A stretch of DNA of 64,000 nucleotides from Paenacidovorax monticola (GTDB lineage Bacteria; Pseudomonadota; Gammaproteobacteria; Burkholderiales; Burkholderiaceae_C), in assembly GCF_014489595.1 (NCBI RefSeq), contig NZ_CP060790.1, positions 992,001-1,056,000 of the forward strand, read 5' to 3'. A model generated the notes under the pieces. That model saw only the letters and a list, made by a program, of their open reading frames with translations. It made no database searches and was not told where the DNA came from. Shown piece after piece: positions 52,236 through 61,483 of the stretch (the first letter of the stretch is position 1; every line of letters starts with the position of its first letter). The translations under genes and the position numbers were made by a program.

Positions 52236-55200
52236 ATGTGGTTCACGAAAGTCAGCCTGCGCAATCCGGTGTTCGCCACCATGGTCATGCTTGCCCTGGT
52301 GGTGCTGGGCCTGTTCTCGTACCAGCGCCTCAAGGTGGACCAGTTCCCCGACATCGACTTTCCCGTGGTGGTCGTCACCGTGGACTATCCGGGCGCATCG
52401 CCCGAGATCGTGGAGAGCGAGGTCACCAAGAAGATCGAGGAGGCCGTGAACTCGATCGCGGGCATCAATGCCCTCACCTCGCGCAGCTACGAGGGCACCT
52501 CGGTCGTCATCATCGAATTCCAGCTGCACATCGACGGCCGCAAGGCCGCCGAGGATGTGCGCGAGAAGGTGGCCACGGTGCGCCCCAACCTGCGCACCGA
52601 GGTCAAGGAGCCGCGCGTGCTGCGCTTCGACCCCGCGAGCCGCGCCGTGTGGTCGCTGGCCGTGCTGCCCGACGCCACGGCAGGCAAGGCCCCCAGCGCG
52701 GTGGAGCTGACCACCTGGGCCGAACAGGTGCTCAAGAAGCGGCTGGAGAACGTGCGCGGCGTGGGCGCGGTGAACCTCGTGGGCGCCACCAAGCGCGAGA
52801 TCAACATCTACCTCAATCCCCAGGCGCTCGAAGCCTTCGGCATCACGCCCGACCAGGTGGCTGCCGCCGTTCGCAACGAGAACCAGGACCTGCCCCTGGG
52901 CGCGATCCGCTCGCTCGTGCGGGAGCGTGTGGTGCAGATCGACGCGCGCATGGAGCGGCCCGAGGACTTTGGCCGGATCATCGTCGCCCGCAAGGGATCG
53001 GCCGCCGCCGGACAGGCAGGCGCAGGCGCAGGCGCCCCCGTGCGCGTGGACCAGCTCGCGCGCGTGCAGGACGGCGCGCAGGAGCTCGACAGCCTGGCGC
53101 TCTACAACGGCGAGCGCACGCTGCTGCTCACCGTGCAGAAGTCGCAGGGCGAAAACACCATCGAGGTCGTGGACGGACTCAACAAGACCATCGCCGAGAT
53201 GCAGGGCCAGTTGCCGCCGGGCGTCCGGCTGGAGCCCATCGGCGACAGCTCGCGCCCCATCCGCGTGGCGGTGGACAACGTGCGCCAGACGCTCATCGAG
53301 GGCGCGCTGCTCACCGTGCTGATCGTGTTCCTGTTCCTGAACTCGTGGCGTTCCACGGTGATCACCGGCCTCACGCTGCCCATCGCGCTCATCGGCACCT
53401 TCCTGTTCATGTACTGGCTCGGCTTCACCATCAACATGATCACGCTGATGGCGCTGTCGCTGTGCGTGGGCCTGCTGATCGACGATGCCATCGTCGTGCG
53501 CGAGAACATCGTGCGCCACGTGCAGATGGGCAAGGGCGCCTACCAGGCCGCCATGGAAGGCACGCAGGAGATCGGCCTCGCGGTGCTCGCCACCACGCTG
53601 TCCATCGTGGCGGTGTTCCTGCCCATCGGCTTCATGGGCGGCATCATCGGCAAGTTCTTCCACGAGTTCGGCATCACCATCGTCGCGGCGGTGTTGATCT
53701 CGATGTTCGTGAGCTTCACGCTCGACCCCATGCTGTCGAGCGTCTGGCACGACCCGAGCATCCATGCCCACGGCCAGGCGGCCACGGGAGGCCGCTCGCT
53801 CTACGACCGCACGCTGGGCCGGCTCACGGGCTGGTTCGACCGTGCGACCGACGCTCTGGCCGAGGTGTACCAGCACATCCTGCGCTGGTCGCTGGCACAC
53901 AAGCTGGCCACGCTGGCGCTCGCCGTGGCGGTCTTCGTGGGCAGCGTGTTCATGCTGCCGCTGCTGGGGACCGAATTCGTGCCCAAGGCCGACTTCTCGG
54001 AAACCACGATCAACTTCTACACCCCCGTGGGCTCGTCGCTGGAGACCACCGAGGCCAAGGCCCGGCAGGTGGAGGCCATCGTGCGCGAGTTCCCCGAGGT
54101 GCGCTACACGCTCACCACCATCAACACCGGCAACGCGCAGGGCAAGATGTACGCCAGCCTCTATGTGCGCCTGGTGGACCGCAAGGCCCGCACGCGCAAC
54201 GTGGATGCGATGTCCGGCGTGCTGCGCGAACGCCTGCGCGAAGTGGCGGGCATCACCGTCACGCACGTGGGCCTGCTCGACCCCGTGGGGGGCAGAAGCA
54301 GATCGAATTCTCCATCCAGGGCTCCGACCTGCAGGAGCTGGAACGCCTCACCAAGCTCGTGACCGAGAAACTGCGCGGCATCCCGGGCCTCGTGGACCTC
54401 GATTCGAGCCTCAAGCCCGACAAGCCCGTGATCGCCGTGGACGTGCGGCGCGACGCCGCCTCCGACCTGGGCCTGTCGGTGGCCTCCATGGCCGCCTCGC
54501 TGCGCACCCTGGTGGCAGGCCAGACCGTGGGCAACTGGCGCGCGGCCGACGACCAGACCTACGACGTGAACGTGCGCCTGGCCCCCGAGTCGCGCGACAC
54601 GCCGCAGGACCTGGAACGCCTGCCCTTCGCGCTGGCCAGCACCGGGGCCGACGGGAGCACGCGCATCGTGCGCCTGAACCAGGTGGCCAGCGTGCGCGAG
54701 ACCACGGGCCCCAACCAGATCAACCGGCGCGACCTCTCGCGCGAGGTGGCCGTGAACGCCAATGTCTACCAGCGCTCGGCGGGCGAGGTGTCGGCCGACA
54801 TCCGCCGCGCGCTCGACACGGTGGCCTTCCCGCCCGGCTACCGCTACCAGTTCAGCGGCTCCACCAAGAACATGGCCGAATCGTTCGGCTACGCCGTTTC
54901 GGCGCTCGCGCTGGCCATCGTGTTCATCTACATGATCCTCGCGAGCCAGTTCAAGAGCTTCCTGCAGCCGCTCGCGCTCATGACCGCCCTGCCCCTCACG
55001 CTCATCGGCGTGGTGCTCGCGCTCATGATGTTCGGCTCCACGCTGTCGATGTTCTCCATCATCGGCATCGTCATGCTCATGGGCCTGGTGACCAAGAACG
55101 CCATCCTGCTCGTGGACTTCGCGATCCGGGCGCGCGAAGAGCACACGGACGACGCCGGCCGCCCCGCCCCGGGCCTGCCGCGCGAGCAGGCGCTGCTGCT

Positions 55201-55477
55201 GGCCGCGCGCGTACGCCTGCGCCCCATCCTCATGACCACGCTGGCCATGATCTTCGGCATGGTGCCGCTCGCGTTCGCGCTCAGCGAGGGCTCGGAGCAG
55301 CGCGCCCCCATGGGCCAGGCCGTGATCGGCGGGGTGATTACCTCGTCGCTGCTCACGCTGGTGGTCGTGCCCGTCGTGTACTGCTACATGGACGATCTGG
55401 CGCGCTGGGCCCGCAGGCGCTTCGCCGCCCCGGCCCACCAGCCCGCCGCGCCCCGTAAAATCGAGGGTTTGTCCTGA
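52236..55477 (+). CDS. RND efflux transporter (AcrB/MdtBC-type), one apparent frameshift
   Basis: From ATG 52236 it reads '[20 protein letters not shown]', '[20 protein letters not shown]' and the intramembrane region with '[20 protein letters not shown]' (TM4 Asp pair). The frame is lost in the six-G run 54287-54292; one added base continues with '[19 protein letters not shown]', '[19 protein letters not shown]' and '[19 protein letters not shown]', ending 'APRKIEGLS'. Restored length 1080. It exports hydrophobic compounds by proton antiport. Substrate unknown. Confidence 0.93.
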
Positions 55478-55499
55478 ACGCCCTCCCCCGGAGTACCCC

Positions 55500-56210
55500 A
55501 TGAACATGCCCCTGAACACGTCCGCCAACATCAACGACCCGATCGCGCAGGCCCGCTTCAACATGATCGAGCAGCAGATCCGTCCCTGGGACGTGCTGGA
55601 CAGCGACGTGCTGGACCTGCTGGCCGTGGTGCGCCGCGAGGAATTCGTGCCCCAGGCCTACCGCGGCATGGCCTTCATGGACATGGAAATCCCCCTGCTG
55701 GGCAACGCCGAGGAAGCGCTGCGCCAGGGCCACTGCATGCTGGCCCCCAAGATCGAGGCCCGCCTGCTGCAGGACCTGCAAGTGCAGCCCACCGACCGCG
55801 TGCTGGAGATCGGCGCCGGCTCCGGCTACATGGCCGCCCTGCTCGCGCACCGCGCCGAGCGCGTGGTGTCCCTCGAAATCGTGCCCGAACTGGCCCAGAT
55901 GGCGCGCGAGAACCTGCGCCGCGCCGGCATCCAGAACGCCGATGTACGCCAGGCCGATGGCGCCCTGGACGCCATTCCCGACGGTCCGTTCGACGTGATC
56001 GTGCTCAGCGGCTCGGTGGCCGAGGTGCCCCAGGCGCTGCTCGCGCTGCTGCGCGAGGGGGGCCGCCTGGCCGCCATCGTGGGCACGGACCCCGTGATGC
56101 GCGCCACCTTCGTGCGCCGCACGGGCGAGCGCTTCGAGACCACCCAGCCCTGGGACACGCTGGCTCCGCGCCTCGTGAACTTCCCCGAGCCCTCGCGCTT
56201 CACGTTCTAA
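55500..56210 (+). CDS. pcm: Protein-L-isoaspartate O-methyltransferase
   Basis: 236 residues from ATG 55500 (or in-frame ATG 55506), 22 bases after the RND stop. 'FNMIEQQIRPWDVLDSDVLD' begins the family; SAM motif I is 'VLEIGAGSGYMAALLA'; 'RVVSLEIVPELAQMARENL' and 'DVIVLSGSVAEVPQ' follow. It methylates isoaspartyl residues in damaged proteins. The group with rhodanese and tolC downstream is, from memory, a common betaproteobacterial gene order. Confidence 0.94.
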   Translation: MNMPLNTSANINDPIAQARFNMIEQQIRPWDVLDSDVLDLLAVVRREEFVPQAYRGMAFMDMEIPLLGNAEEALRQGHCMLAPKIEARLLQDLQVQPTDRVLEIGAGSGYMAALLAHRAERVVSLEIVPELAQMARENLRRAGIQNADVRQADGALDAIPDGPFDVIVLSGSVAEVPQALLALLREGGRLAAIVGTDPVMRATFVRRTGERFETTQPWDTLAPRLVNFPEPSRFTF

Positions 56211-56231
56211 CCGTCCTCACTGGAGAGCCGC

Positions 56232-56573
56232 ATGATCGCCCACGTCCGCCCCGCCCAACTGACCGAATGGCTGGCCCTGGCCCGCGCCGACGGTGAACCG
56301 CTGGTGCTGGACGTGCGCGAGCCTTGGGAACTGCAAACCGCCAGCGTGCGCGCCGAGGGGTTCGACCTGCTCGCCATCCCCATGGGCGAGTTGCCCGCGC
56401 GCCTGCATGAACTCGACAAGGACCGCCCCATCGCCTGCCTGTGCCACCACGGTGCACGCAGCCTGCGCGTGGCGGCCTTTCTGGAACACAACGGCTTCGC
56501 ACAGGTGGCCAACGTCACCGGAGGCATCGATGCCTGGTCGCACGAACGCGACCCGGGCGTGCCCCGCTACTGA
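56232..56573 (+). CDS. Single-domain rhodanese-like sulfurtransferase
   Basis: 113 residues from ATG 56232 with GGAGA upstream. The rhodanese fold runs from 'LVLDVREPWELQTASVRAEG' to 'VANVTGGIDAWS'. The active loop is C-H-H-G-A-R with Cys71. It transfers sulfane sulfur, for example from thiosulfate, to thiols. It lies 21 bases after pcm and 58 before tolC. Confidence 0.93.
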   Translation: MIAHVRPAQLTEWLALARADGEPLVLDVREPWELQTASVRAEGFDLLAIPMGELPARLHELDKDRPIACLCHHGARSLRVAAFLEHNGFAQVANVTGGIDAWSHERDPGVPRY

Positions 56574-56631
56574 GCGTTCCGTCTTCCCGGGTTTCCCATC
56601 GCGCATGCGCAGACTTTCCTGAAGGACTTTC

Positions 56632-57966
56632 ATGACCCTGTTACGGCATCTCCCTCTCACTCTGGCGCTGGGCGCCGCCCTGGCATCGCTGGCTTCCGGC
56701 GCGCAAGCGCAAAGCCTGCTGGCGCTGGTGGACCAGGCCCGGGGCTACGACGCCACCTGGCAGTCTGCCAAGGCCCAGTACGACGCGGCCGTGAGCCGCG
56801 CGGACCAGGCGCGGGCGGGCCTGCTGCCCACGGCAGGGCTGTCGGCCGGGGTGTCGTCGGCCCATACGGAGCTGAGCCGTCCCTCGACCAGCATCACCAC
56901 GCCGAACCAGACCGCCACGCTGTCGGCGTCGCAGCCGCTGTACCGCCCGGCCAACCGCATCAGCTACGAACAGGGGCAGCGCGGCATCGACGTTGCCCAG
57001 GCGCAGCTCGACAGTGCCACGCAGGACCTGCTGGTGCGCGTGAGCCAGGCCTATTTCGACGTGCTGGCCGCGCAGGACACGCTGACCTTCGTGGGTGCCC
57101 AGAAAACGGCCGTGGCCGAGCAGCTCGCGGCCGCCAAGCGCAATTTCGAGGTCGGTACGTCCACCATCACCGACACGCGCGAAGCCCAGGCCCGCTATGA
57201 CCTCGTGATCGCCCAGGAGATCGCGGCAGAGAACGACCTTCGCGTCAAGCGTCTGGCGCTCGACCAGCTCGTGGGCCAGACCGGCACCCAGCCGCAGCCG
57301 CTGGCACTGCCCGTGCGCCTGCCCGACGTGGCACCGGACGACGTGATGGCCTGGGTGCAGAAATCCCAGGACCAGCAGCCGCAGGTGCGCCAGGCCGCCA
57401 TTGCGCTGAACATCGCCCAGCTCGAAACCAGAAAGGCCCGCACCGGCCATCTGCCCACGGTGGATCTGCAGGCCGGCTACGCGGTCAACCACTACCCCAA
57501 CGGCACCGTCACCGCCCAGCGCCTGAATACGCGCAACACCACGGCCAGCGTGGGCGTGGCGCTGAACATGCCGCTGTTCGCGGGCTTCGCCGTGCAGAAC
57601 CGCATCAAGGAAACCCTGGCGCTGGAGGAAAAGGCCCGCGCCGACCTCGAAGCCACGCGCCGCGCGCTGGCGCAGAGCACGCGCGCGGCCTTCTTCGGCG
57701 TGCAGTCCGGCCAGAGCCAGGTCAAGGCCCTGGAGGCCGCCGAGGCCTCCAGCCAGAGCGCGCTGGACGCGAACAAGCTGGGCTACCAGGTGGGCGTGCG
57801 CATCAACATCGATGTGCTCAACGCGCAGAGCCAGCTCTATCAGACCAAGCGCGACCTCGCCGCAGCCCGCTACAACGTGCTGCTGGGCACGCTGCGGCTG
57901 CGCCAGGCGGCCGGCACGCTGGTGCAGGAAGACGTCCAGGCCATCGACGCGCTGCTGGCCAAATGA
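56632..57966 (+). CDS. tolC: TolC-family outer-membrane channel protein
   Basis: 444 residues from ATG 56632 with GAAGGA upstream. Signal peptide 'TLGAALASLASGAQAQS' region, then the two repeated OEP domains. 'LVRVSQAYFDVLAAQDTLTF', 'NFEVGTSTITDTREAQARYD' and 'AGFAVQNRIKETLALEEKAR' mark the long helices, and 'QVGVRINIDVLNAQSQLYQ' the second repeat. It is the trimeric exit duct for type I secretion and RND pumps, and a likely partner of the RND/adaptor genes upstream. Confidence 0.95.
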   Translation: MTLLRHLPLTLALGAALASLASGAQAQSLLALVDQARGYDATWQSAKAQYDAAVSRADQARAGLLPTAGLSAGVSSAHTELSRPSTSITTPNQTATLSASQPLYRPANRISYEQGQRGIDVAQAQLDSATQDLLVRVSQAYFDVLAAQDTLTFVGAQKTAVAEQLAAAKRNFEVGTSTITDTREAQARYDLVIAQEIAAENDLRVKRLALDQLVGQTGTQPQPLALPVRLPDVAPDDVMAWVQKSQDQQPQVRQAAIALNIAQLETRKARTGHLPTVDLQAGYAVNHYPNGTVTAQRLNTRNTTASVGVALNMPLFAGFAVQNRIKETLALEEKARADLEATRRALAQSTRAAFFGVQSGQSQVKALEAAEASSQSALDANKLGYQVGVRINIDVLNAQSQLYQTKRDLAAARYNVLLGTLRLRQAAGTLVQEDVQAIDALLAK

Positions 57967-57970
57967 AAAA

Positions 57971-57996
57971 GGGGCGGCCCCGCGAGGAGCCGCCCC
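57971..57996. terminator. Terminator between tolC and the OmpW-like gene
   Basis: GGGGCGGC (57971-57978), ten-base loop, GCCGCCCC (57989-57996), preceded by five A (57966-57970) and followed by AAGCTTTT. It lies five bases after the tolC stop and serves convergent genes. Confidence 0.75.
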
Positions 57997-58041
57997 AAGC
58001 TTTTCACCCGAGGGCCTTGGCGGCCCCATGCCCTGGCCGCG

Positions 58042-58629
58042 TCAGAAGCTCGCGCGCAGGCCCACCGTCCACAGTCCGCCCTTGGCATTGCGCGAGAGCT
58101 TGCCGAAATGGTCGTAGTCGGCCGTGACGGCCAGGTTGCGCGAGAGGCTGTACTCCACGCCCAGGCCCACCATCAGGTCGCGCTTGCTGCCGATGGGGTT
58201 GGCGCCGGCCGAGAGCGCATTCGTGCCCGACACCCGGCCGAAGGCCACGCCCGCGCGCCCGTTGAGCGCGAACGACTCCGACAGCGGATAGCGCCCCGTG
58301 ACCGCGCCGTAGAACACGCGGCCGTTGCCGCGCTGCTCAACCTCGGTGCTTCCGAGGCGCACGCGCTCGCTGAACTTTCCCAGGCGGGCGTAGCCCCCTT
58401 CCACGCCGAAATGCTCGTTGAAGCGCCAGCCGCCGTAGAGCTTGAGGCCCGTGCCCGTGGAATCCTTGTTCACCACCGGCCCGCCGGCGTCGGCCAGGCT
58501 GTAGCGCGAGCCGCCCACCGCGCCCCCCACATAGAAGCCCGTATGGGGGGCGGGCTCTGCGGCCTGGGCCATGGAGGTGCCCGCCAGGGCCAGACCGGCC
58601 AGGCAGACTGCGGCAATGTGTTTGTGCAT
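58042..58629 (-). CDS. OmpW/opacity-like outer-membrane beta-barrel protein
   Basis: 195 residues. Signal peptide 'MHKHIAAVCLAGLALAGTSM' cut after 'AQAAE'. Then an eight-strand barrel: 'GFYVGGAVGGSRYSLA', 'LKLYGGWRFNEHFGVEGGYA', 'FALNGRAGVAFGRV' and 'SRNLAVTADYDHFG', ending in the terminal aromatic 'LWTVGLRASF'. The OmpA-like / opacity family barrel has unknown ligand. It is divergent from the response regulator, 208 bases apart. Confidence 0.9.
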   Translation of the reverse strand: MHKHIAAVCLAGLALAGTSMAQAAEPAPHTGFYVGGAVGGSRYSLADAGGPVVNKDSTGTGLKLYGGWRFNEHFGVEGGYARLGKFSERVRLGSTEVEQRGNGRVFYGAVTGRYPLSESFALNGRAGVAFGRVSGTNALSAGANPIGSKRDLMVGLGVEYSLSRNLAVTADYDHFGKLSRNAKGGLWTVGLRASF

Positions 58630-58837
58630 AGCGAATATCCAGTTTCAAAGGTTGTAGATGCGGCTGACAGCCGGTGCCGCCATGGCGCCGAAGCCGCGTG
58701 GACTCAGCCACACAGGGCAGTGTGTTGCGCGCACCTGAATCCTCGCTGCGGTTTGCATGAAGAGAGGCTGAAGACCGGCCCCGCCGCGTCGCGGATACTG
58801 CGGGCCGCATGAAACGGATGGACGCGGAGAACTGGCC

Positions 58838-59527
58838 ATGAAACTGCTGCTGGTGGAAGACGACCTGGACCTGGGCAACGGGGTGCGCATCGCCCTGGCC
58901 GACCAGGACCTGGAGGTGGTGTGGGTGCGGCGCCTGGACGACGCCATGCGTGCGCTGGACAGCGGCCTGTTCGACATGGTGATCCTCGACCTGGGCCTGC
59001 CCGATGGCGACGGGCTCGACCTGCTGCTGAGCCTGCGTCGCAACCGCCAGCGCCTGCCCGTGCTGATCCTGAGCGCGCGCGACAGCCTGCAGGACCGCCT
59101 GCAGGGCCTGGACGACGGCGCCGACGACTACCTCGTCAAGCCCTTCGTGCTGGCCGAACTGCTCTCGCGCGTGCGGGCGCTCGCGCGGCGCAGCTACGGC
59201 TTCAACGACGACATGCTTGCACTGCGCGGCCTGGCGCTGCACGAGCCTACGCGCCGCGTCAGCGTCGAGGGGCGGGCGGTAGAGCTCTCACGCTGCGAAT
59301 TCGACCTGCTCGCGCTGCTGCTCAAGCGCGTGGACCGCGTCATCACGCGCCGCCTGCTCGAGGAGCAGGTGCTGCCCGGCGGGCCCGACAACGGCAGCAA
59401 CGCGCTGGAGGTGCATGTGTCCAACCTGCGCCGCAAGATCGGCCCAGGCTACATTCGCACCGTGCGCGGCATCGGCTACGTGATCGACGCCCAGCCCATG
59501 GCCGCCTCCGAAGCAAGGGGACGCTGA
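58838..59527 (+). CDS. OmpR/PhoB-family response regulator (QseB-like)
   Basis: 229 residues. Receiver: acidic Asp8/Asp9, phospho-acceptor Asp51 ('MVILDLGLPDGDG'), Thr/Ser-like 'LSARD', and Lys in 'LVKPF'. The DNA-binding winged helix includes 'LSRCEFDLLALLLKRVDRV' and 'VHVSNLRRKIGPGYIRTVRG'. It overlaps the kinase by one base (TGATG). The subgroup resembles QseB/TctD-type regulators paired with QseC-like kinases. Target genes unknown. Confidence 0.95.
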   Translation: MKLLLVEDDLDLGNGVRIALADQDLEVVWVRRLDDAMRALDSGLFDMVILDLGLPDGDGLDLLLSLRRNRQRLPVLILSARDSLQDRLQGLDDGADDYLVKPFVLAELLSRVRALARRSYGFNDDMLALRGLALHEPTRRVSVEGRAVELSRCEFDLLALLLKRVDRVITRRLLEEQVLPGGPDNGSNALEVHVSNLRRKIGPGYIRTVRGIGYVIDAQPMAASEARGR

Positions 59528-60952
59528 TGCGTGGCCTCCGCCCGCGGCCCTGGCGCCGCCCGCTCGCATGGCTGCGCCGCTGGCTGCAACCCTCGCTGGG
59601 CCGCCGCCTGCTGCTGGCGCAGATGGCGGTGCTCACCTCGCTCTGGACCCTCTTCATCGTCGGGCTGATCTACGCCGCCCACGTGGACAACGAATTGCTC
59701 ACGAGCGATCCGGTGTTCGACCTCGTGATCTCGATCGCCGACAACCTGGCCGATGCGCCCGAGCGCCAGCAGCAAAGCCTGCAGGCCTTCAACAATGCCC
59801 TGAACAAGGAGTACGGCGATGGCGTGGACGACGGCCGCTTCACCCCCGTGGTGCTGGTCTGGCAGCGCGGCGAACTCATCTACCGGTCGGCTCCTTCCGT
59901 GCCTGCCATGCACAACACCCGGCTGGGCGAGGTGGAGGACATCGAAGCGGACGGCAAGGTCTGGCGCCTGCGCACCCAGCAATCACCGCGCAGCGACACG
60001 CAGGTGGCGATCGCGCTGCCCGAGTTCAAGGAACTCCTGATCACCTTCCACTCGCGCGGCTACTACCTGCTGCCGCTGCTCATCAGCCTGCCCTTCCTCG
60101 CGTTCCCGGCCTGGTGGTCGGTGCGCCTGGCACTGCGCCCCTGGCGGCGCGTGAGCGACGAGATCGCCATGCGCGGCCCCAACGACCTGGCCCCCTCACC
60201 GACCAGCCCCGGCACGCGGAGCTGCAGCCCTTCGTGCAGAACATCAACACGCTGCTGCAGCGGGTACGCGACAGCGCGGCGCGCGAGCGCAGTCTCATCG
60301 CCGATGCCGCGCACGAGCTGCGCACCCCCTGGCCGCCATGCGCGTCAACGTGGAGGCCCTGCGCCAGCAGGCCAGCGATGCCCGCCAGCGCGAACTGATG
60401 GACAGCCTGCTGCGCAGCAACCAGCGCGCCACGCGCATGGTGTCGCAACTGCTGCAGCTCATGCGCAGCGACGCTGCCACCGACAGCGATGCCAGCGCCG
60501 TGCTGCGCCTGGATGCGCTCGTGCAGGACCGCCTGGCCGTGCTCGACGGCCTGGCGGCCGCCAGCGGCGTGGAGCTGGAACTCGCAGCCGAGGAACCACT
60601 CTCTATCTGGGGAGAGCGTGAAAGCCTGGTGTCCATGATCGACAACCTGGTGGACAACGCCATCAAGTACAGCCCCCGGGGCGCCACGGTGCTGGTCCGG
60701 CTCGTGCGCCAGGGCGCCAGTGCGCTCCTGAGCGTGGCCGATGCCGGCCCGGGCATTCCGCCCCATCTGCACGCCCGCGTGTTCGACCGATTCTTCCGCG
60801 TTCCGGACCAGGCACAAAGCGGCAGCGGCCTGGGCCTGGCGATCGTGAAGGCGGCCGTGGACAAGCACGGCGGCCAGATCGCGCTGGACGGCGCCGGGGG
60901 CGGCTTGCGGGTGTGCGTGACGCTCCCCCTGGCCGAGACCCCGGCCGCTTGA
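59527..60952 (+). CDS. Two-component sensor histidine kinase (QseC-like), two apparent frameshifts
   Basis: N-terminus: 'RRLLLAQMAVLTSLWTLFIV' helix, a periplasmic domain of about 150 residues, second helix 'YYLLPLLISLPFLAFPAWW', then a HAMP-like linker. The frame is lost in the five-C run 60191-60195 and again at 60325-60329. With a base added at each it reads through 'LIADAAHELRTPLAAMRVNV' (phospho-acceptor His) and 'LVDNAIKYSPRG', 'DAGPGIP', 'GSGLGLAIVK'. Restored length 475. It is the partner of the upstream response regulator. Confidence 0.9.
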
Positions 60953-60967
60953 ATCCAGGAGAACCCG

Positions 60968-61405
60968 ATGCCCTTTTTTTCTTTCCCGGCCCCGATGGCC
61001 AGCGCGGCCCTGGCCGCCATCGTGGCAGCCTGCCCCGCCGCCTTCGCGCAGCAGGCCCAGGATGTTGCACAGGCCGAGCGCGCGGCCGAGCAATGGCTGC
61101 ACCAGGCCGATGAGGGCCAGTACGGCGCCGCATGGGACGCCAGCGCCCCGGTGCTGCACGCCACCGTGCCCCGCGCCCAGTGGCTGTCCACCATGGAGGC
61201 CGTGCGCACCCCGCTGGGCGCCGTGCGGCAGCGCGTGCGCCGCAGCGCCACCTTCATGCGCGAAATGCCGGGGGTGCCCGACGGCGAGTACGTGGTGATC
61301 CAGTACGAGACCGTGTTCGAGAACAAGGCCAAGTCGGTCGAGACGATCACGCCCCTGCGCGACAAGGACGGCAAGTGGCGCGTGTCCGGCTACTTCATCC
61401 AGTAG
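60968..61405 (+). CDS. DUF4019 domain secreted protein
   Basis: 145 residues from ATG 60968 with AGGAGA upstream, 15 bases after the kinase stop. A signal peptide ends near 'PAAFAQQ'; 'AAEQWLHQADEGQYGAAWD' starts the DUF4019 domain, and 'VIQYETVFENKAKSVETITP' with 'DGKWRVSGYFIQ' ends it. The fold is NTF2/cystatin-like. Likely periplasmic and co-expressed with the two-component system. Function unknown. Confidence 0.88.
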   Translation: MPFFSFPAPMASAALAAIVAACPAAFAQQAQDVAQAERAAEQWLHQADEGQYGAAWDASAPVLHATVPRAQWLSTMEAVRTPLGAVRQRVRRSATFMREMPGVPDGEYVVIQYETVFENKAKSVETITPLRDKDGKWRVSGYFIQ

Positions 61406-61435
61406 AGCCTGGCCCTGCAAAGGGCGTCCAAGGCA

Positions 61436-61461
61436 AAGCGGGCCCGCAGGCCCGCTTTTTT
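61436..61461. terminator. Intrinsic terminator after the DUF4019 gene
   Basis: AAGCGGGCC (61436-61444), CGCA loop, GGCCCGCTT (61449-61457) and a T run to 61461. It lies between the convergent DUF4019 and penicillin-acylase genes and is a textbook Rho-independent terminator for the plus strand. Confidence 0.85.
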
Positions 61462-61483
61462 CATGGCCAAGCCAGGGCCGGCA

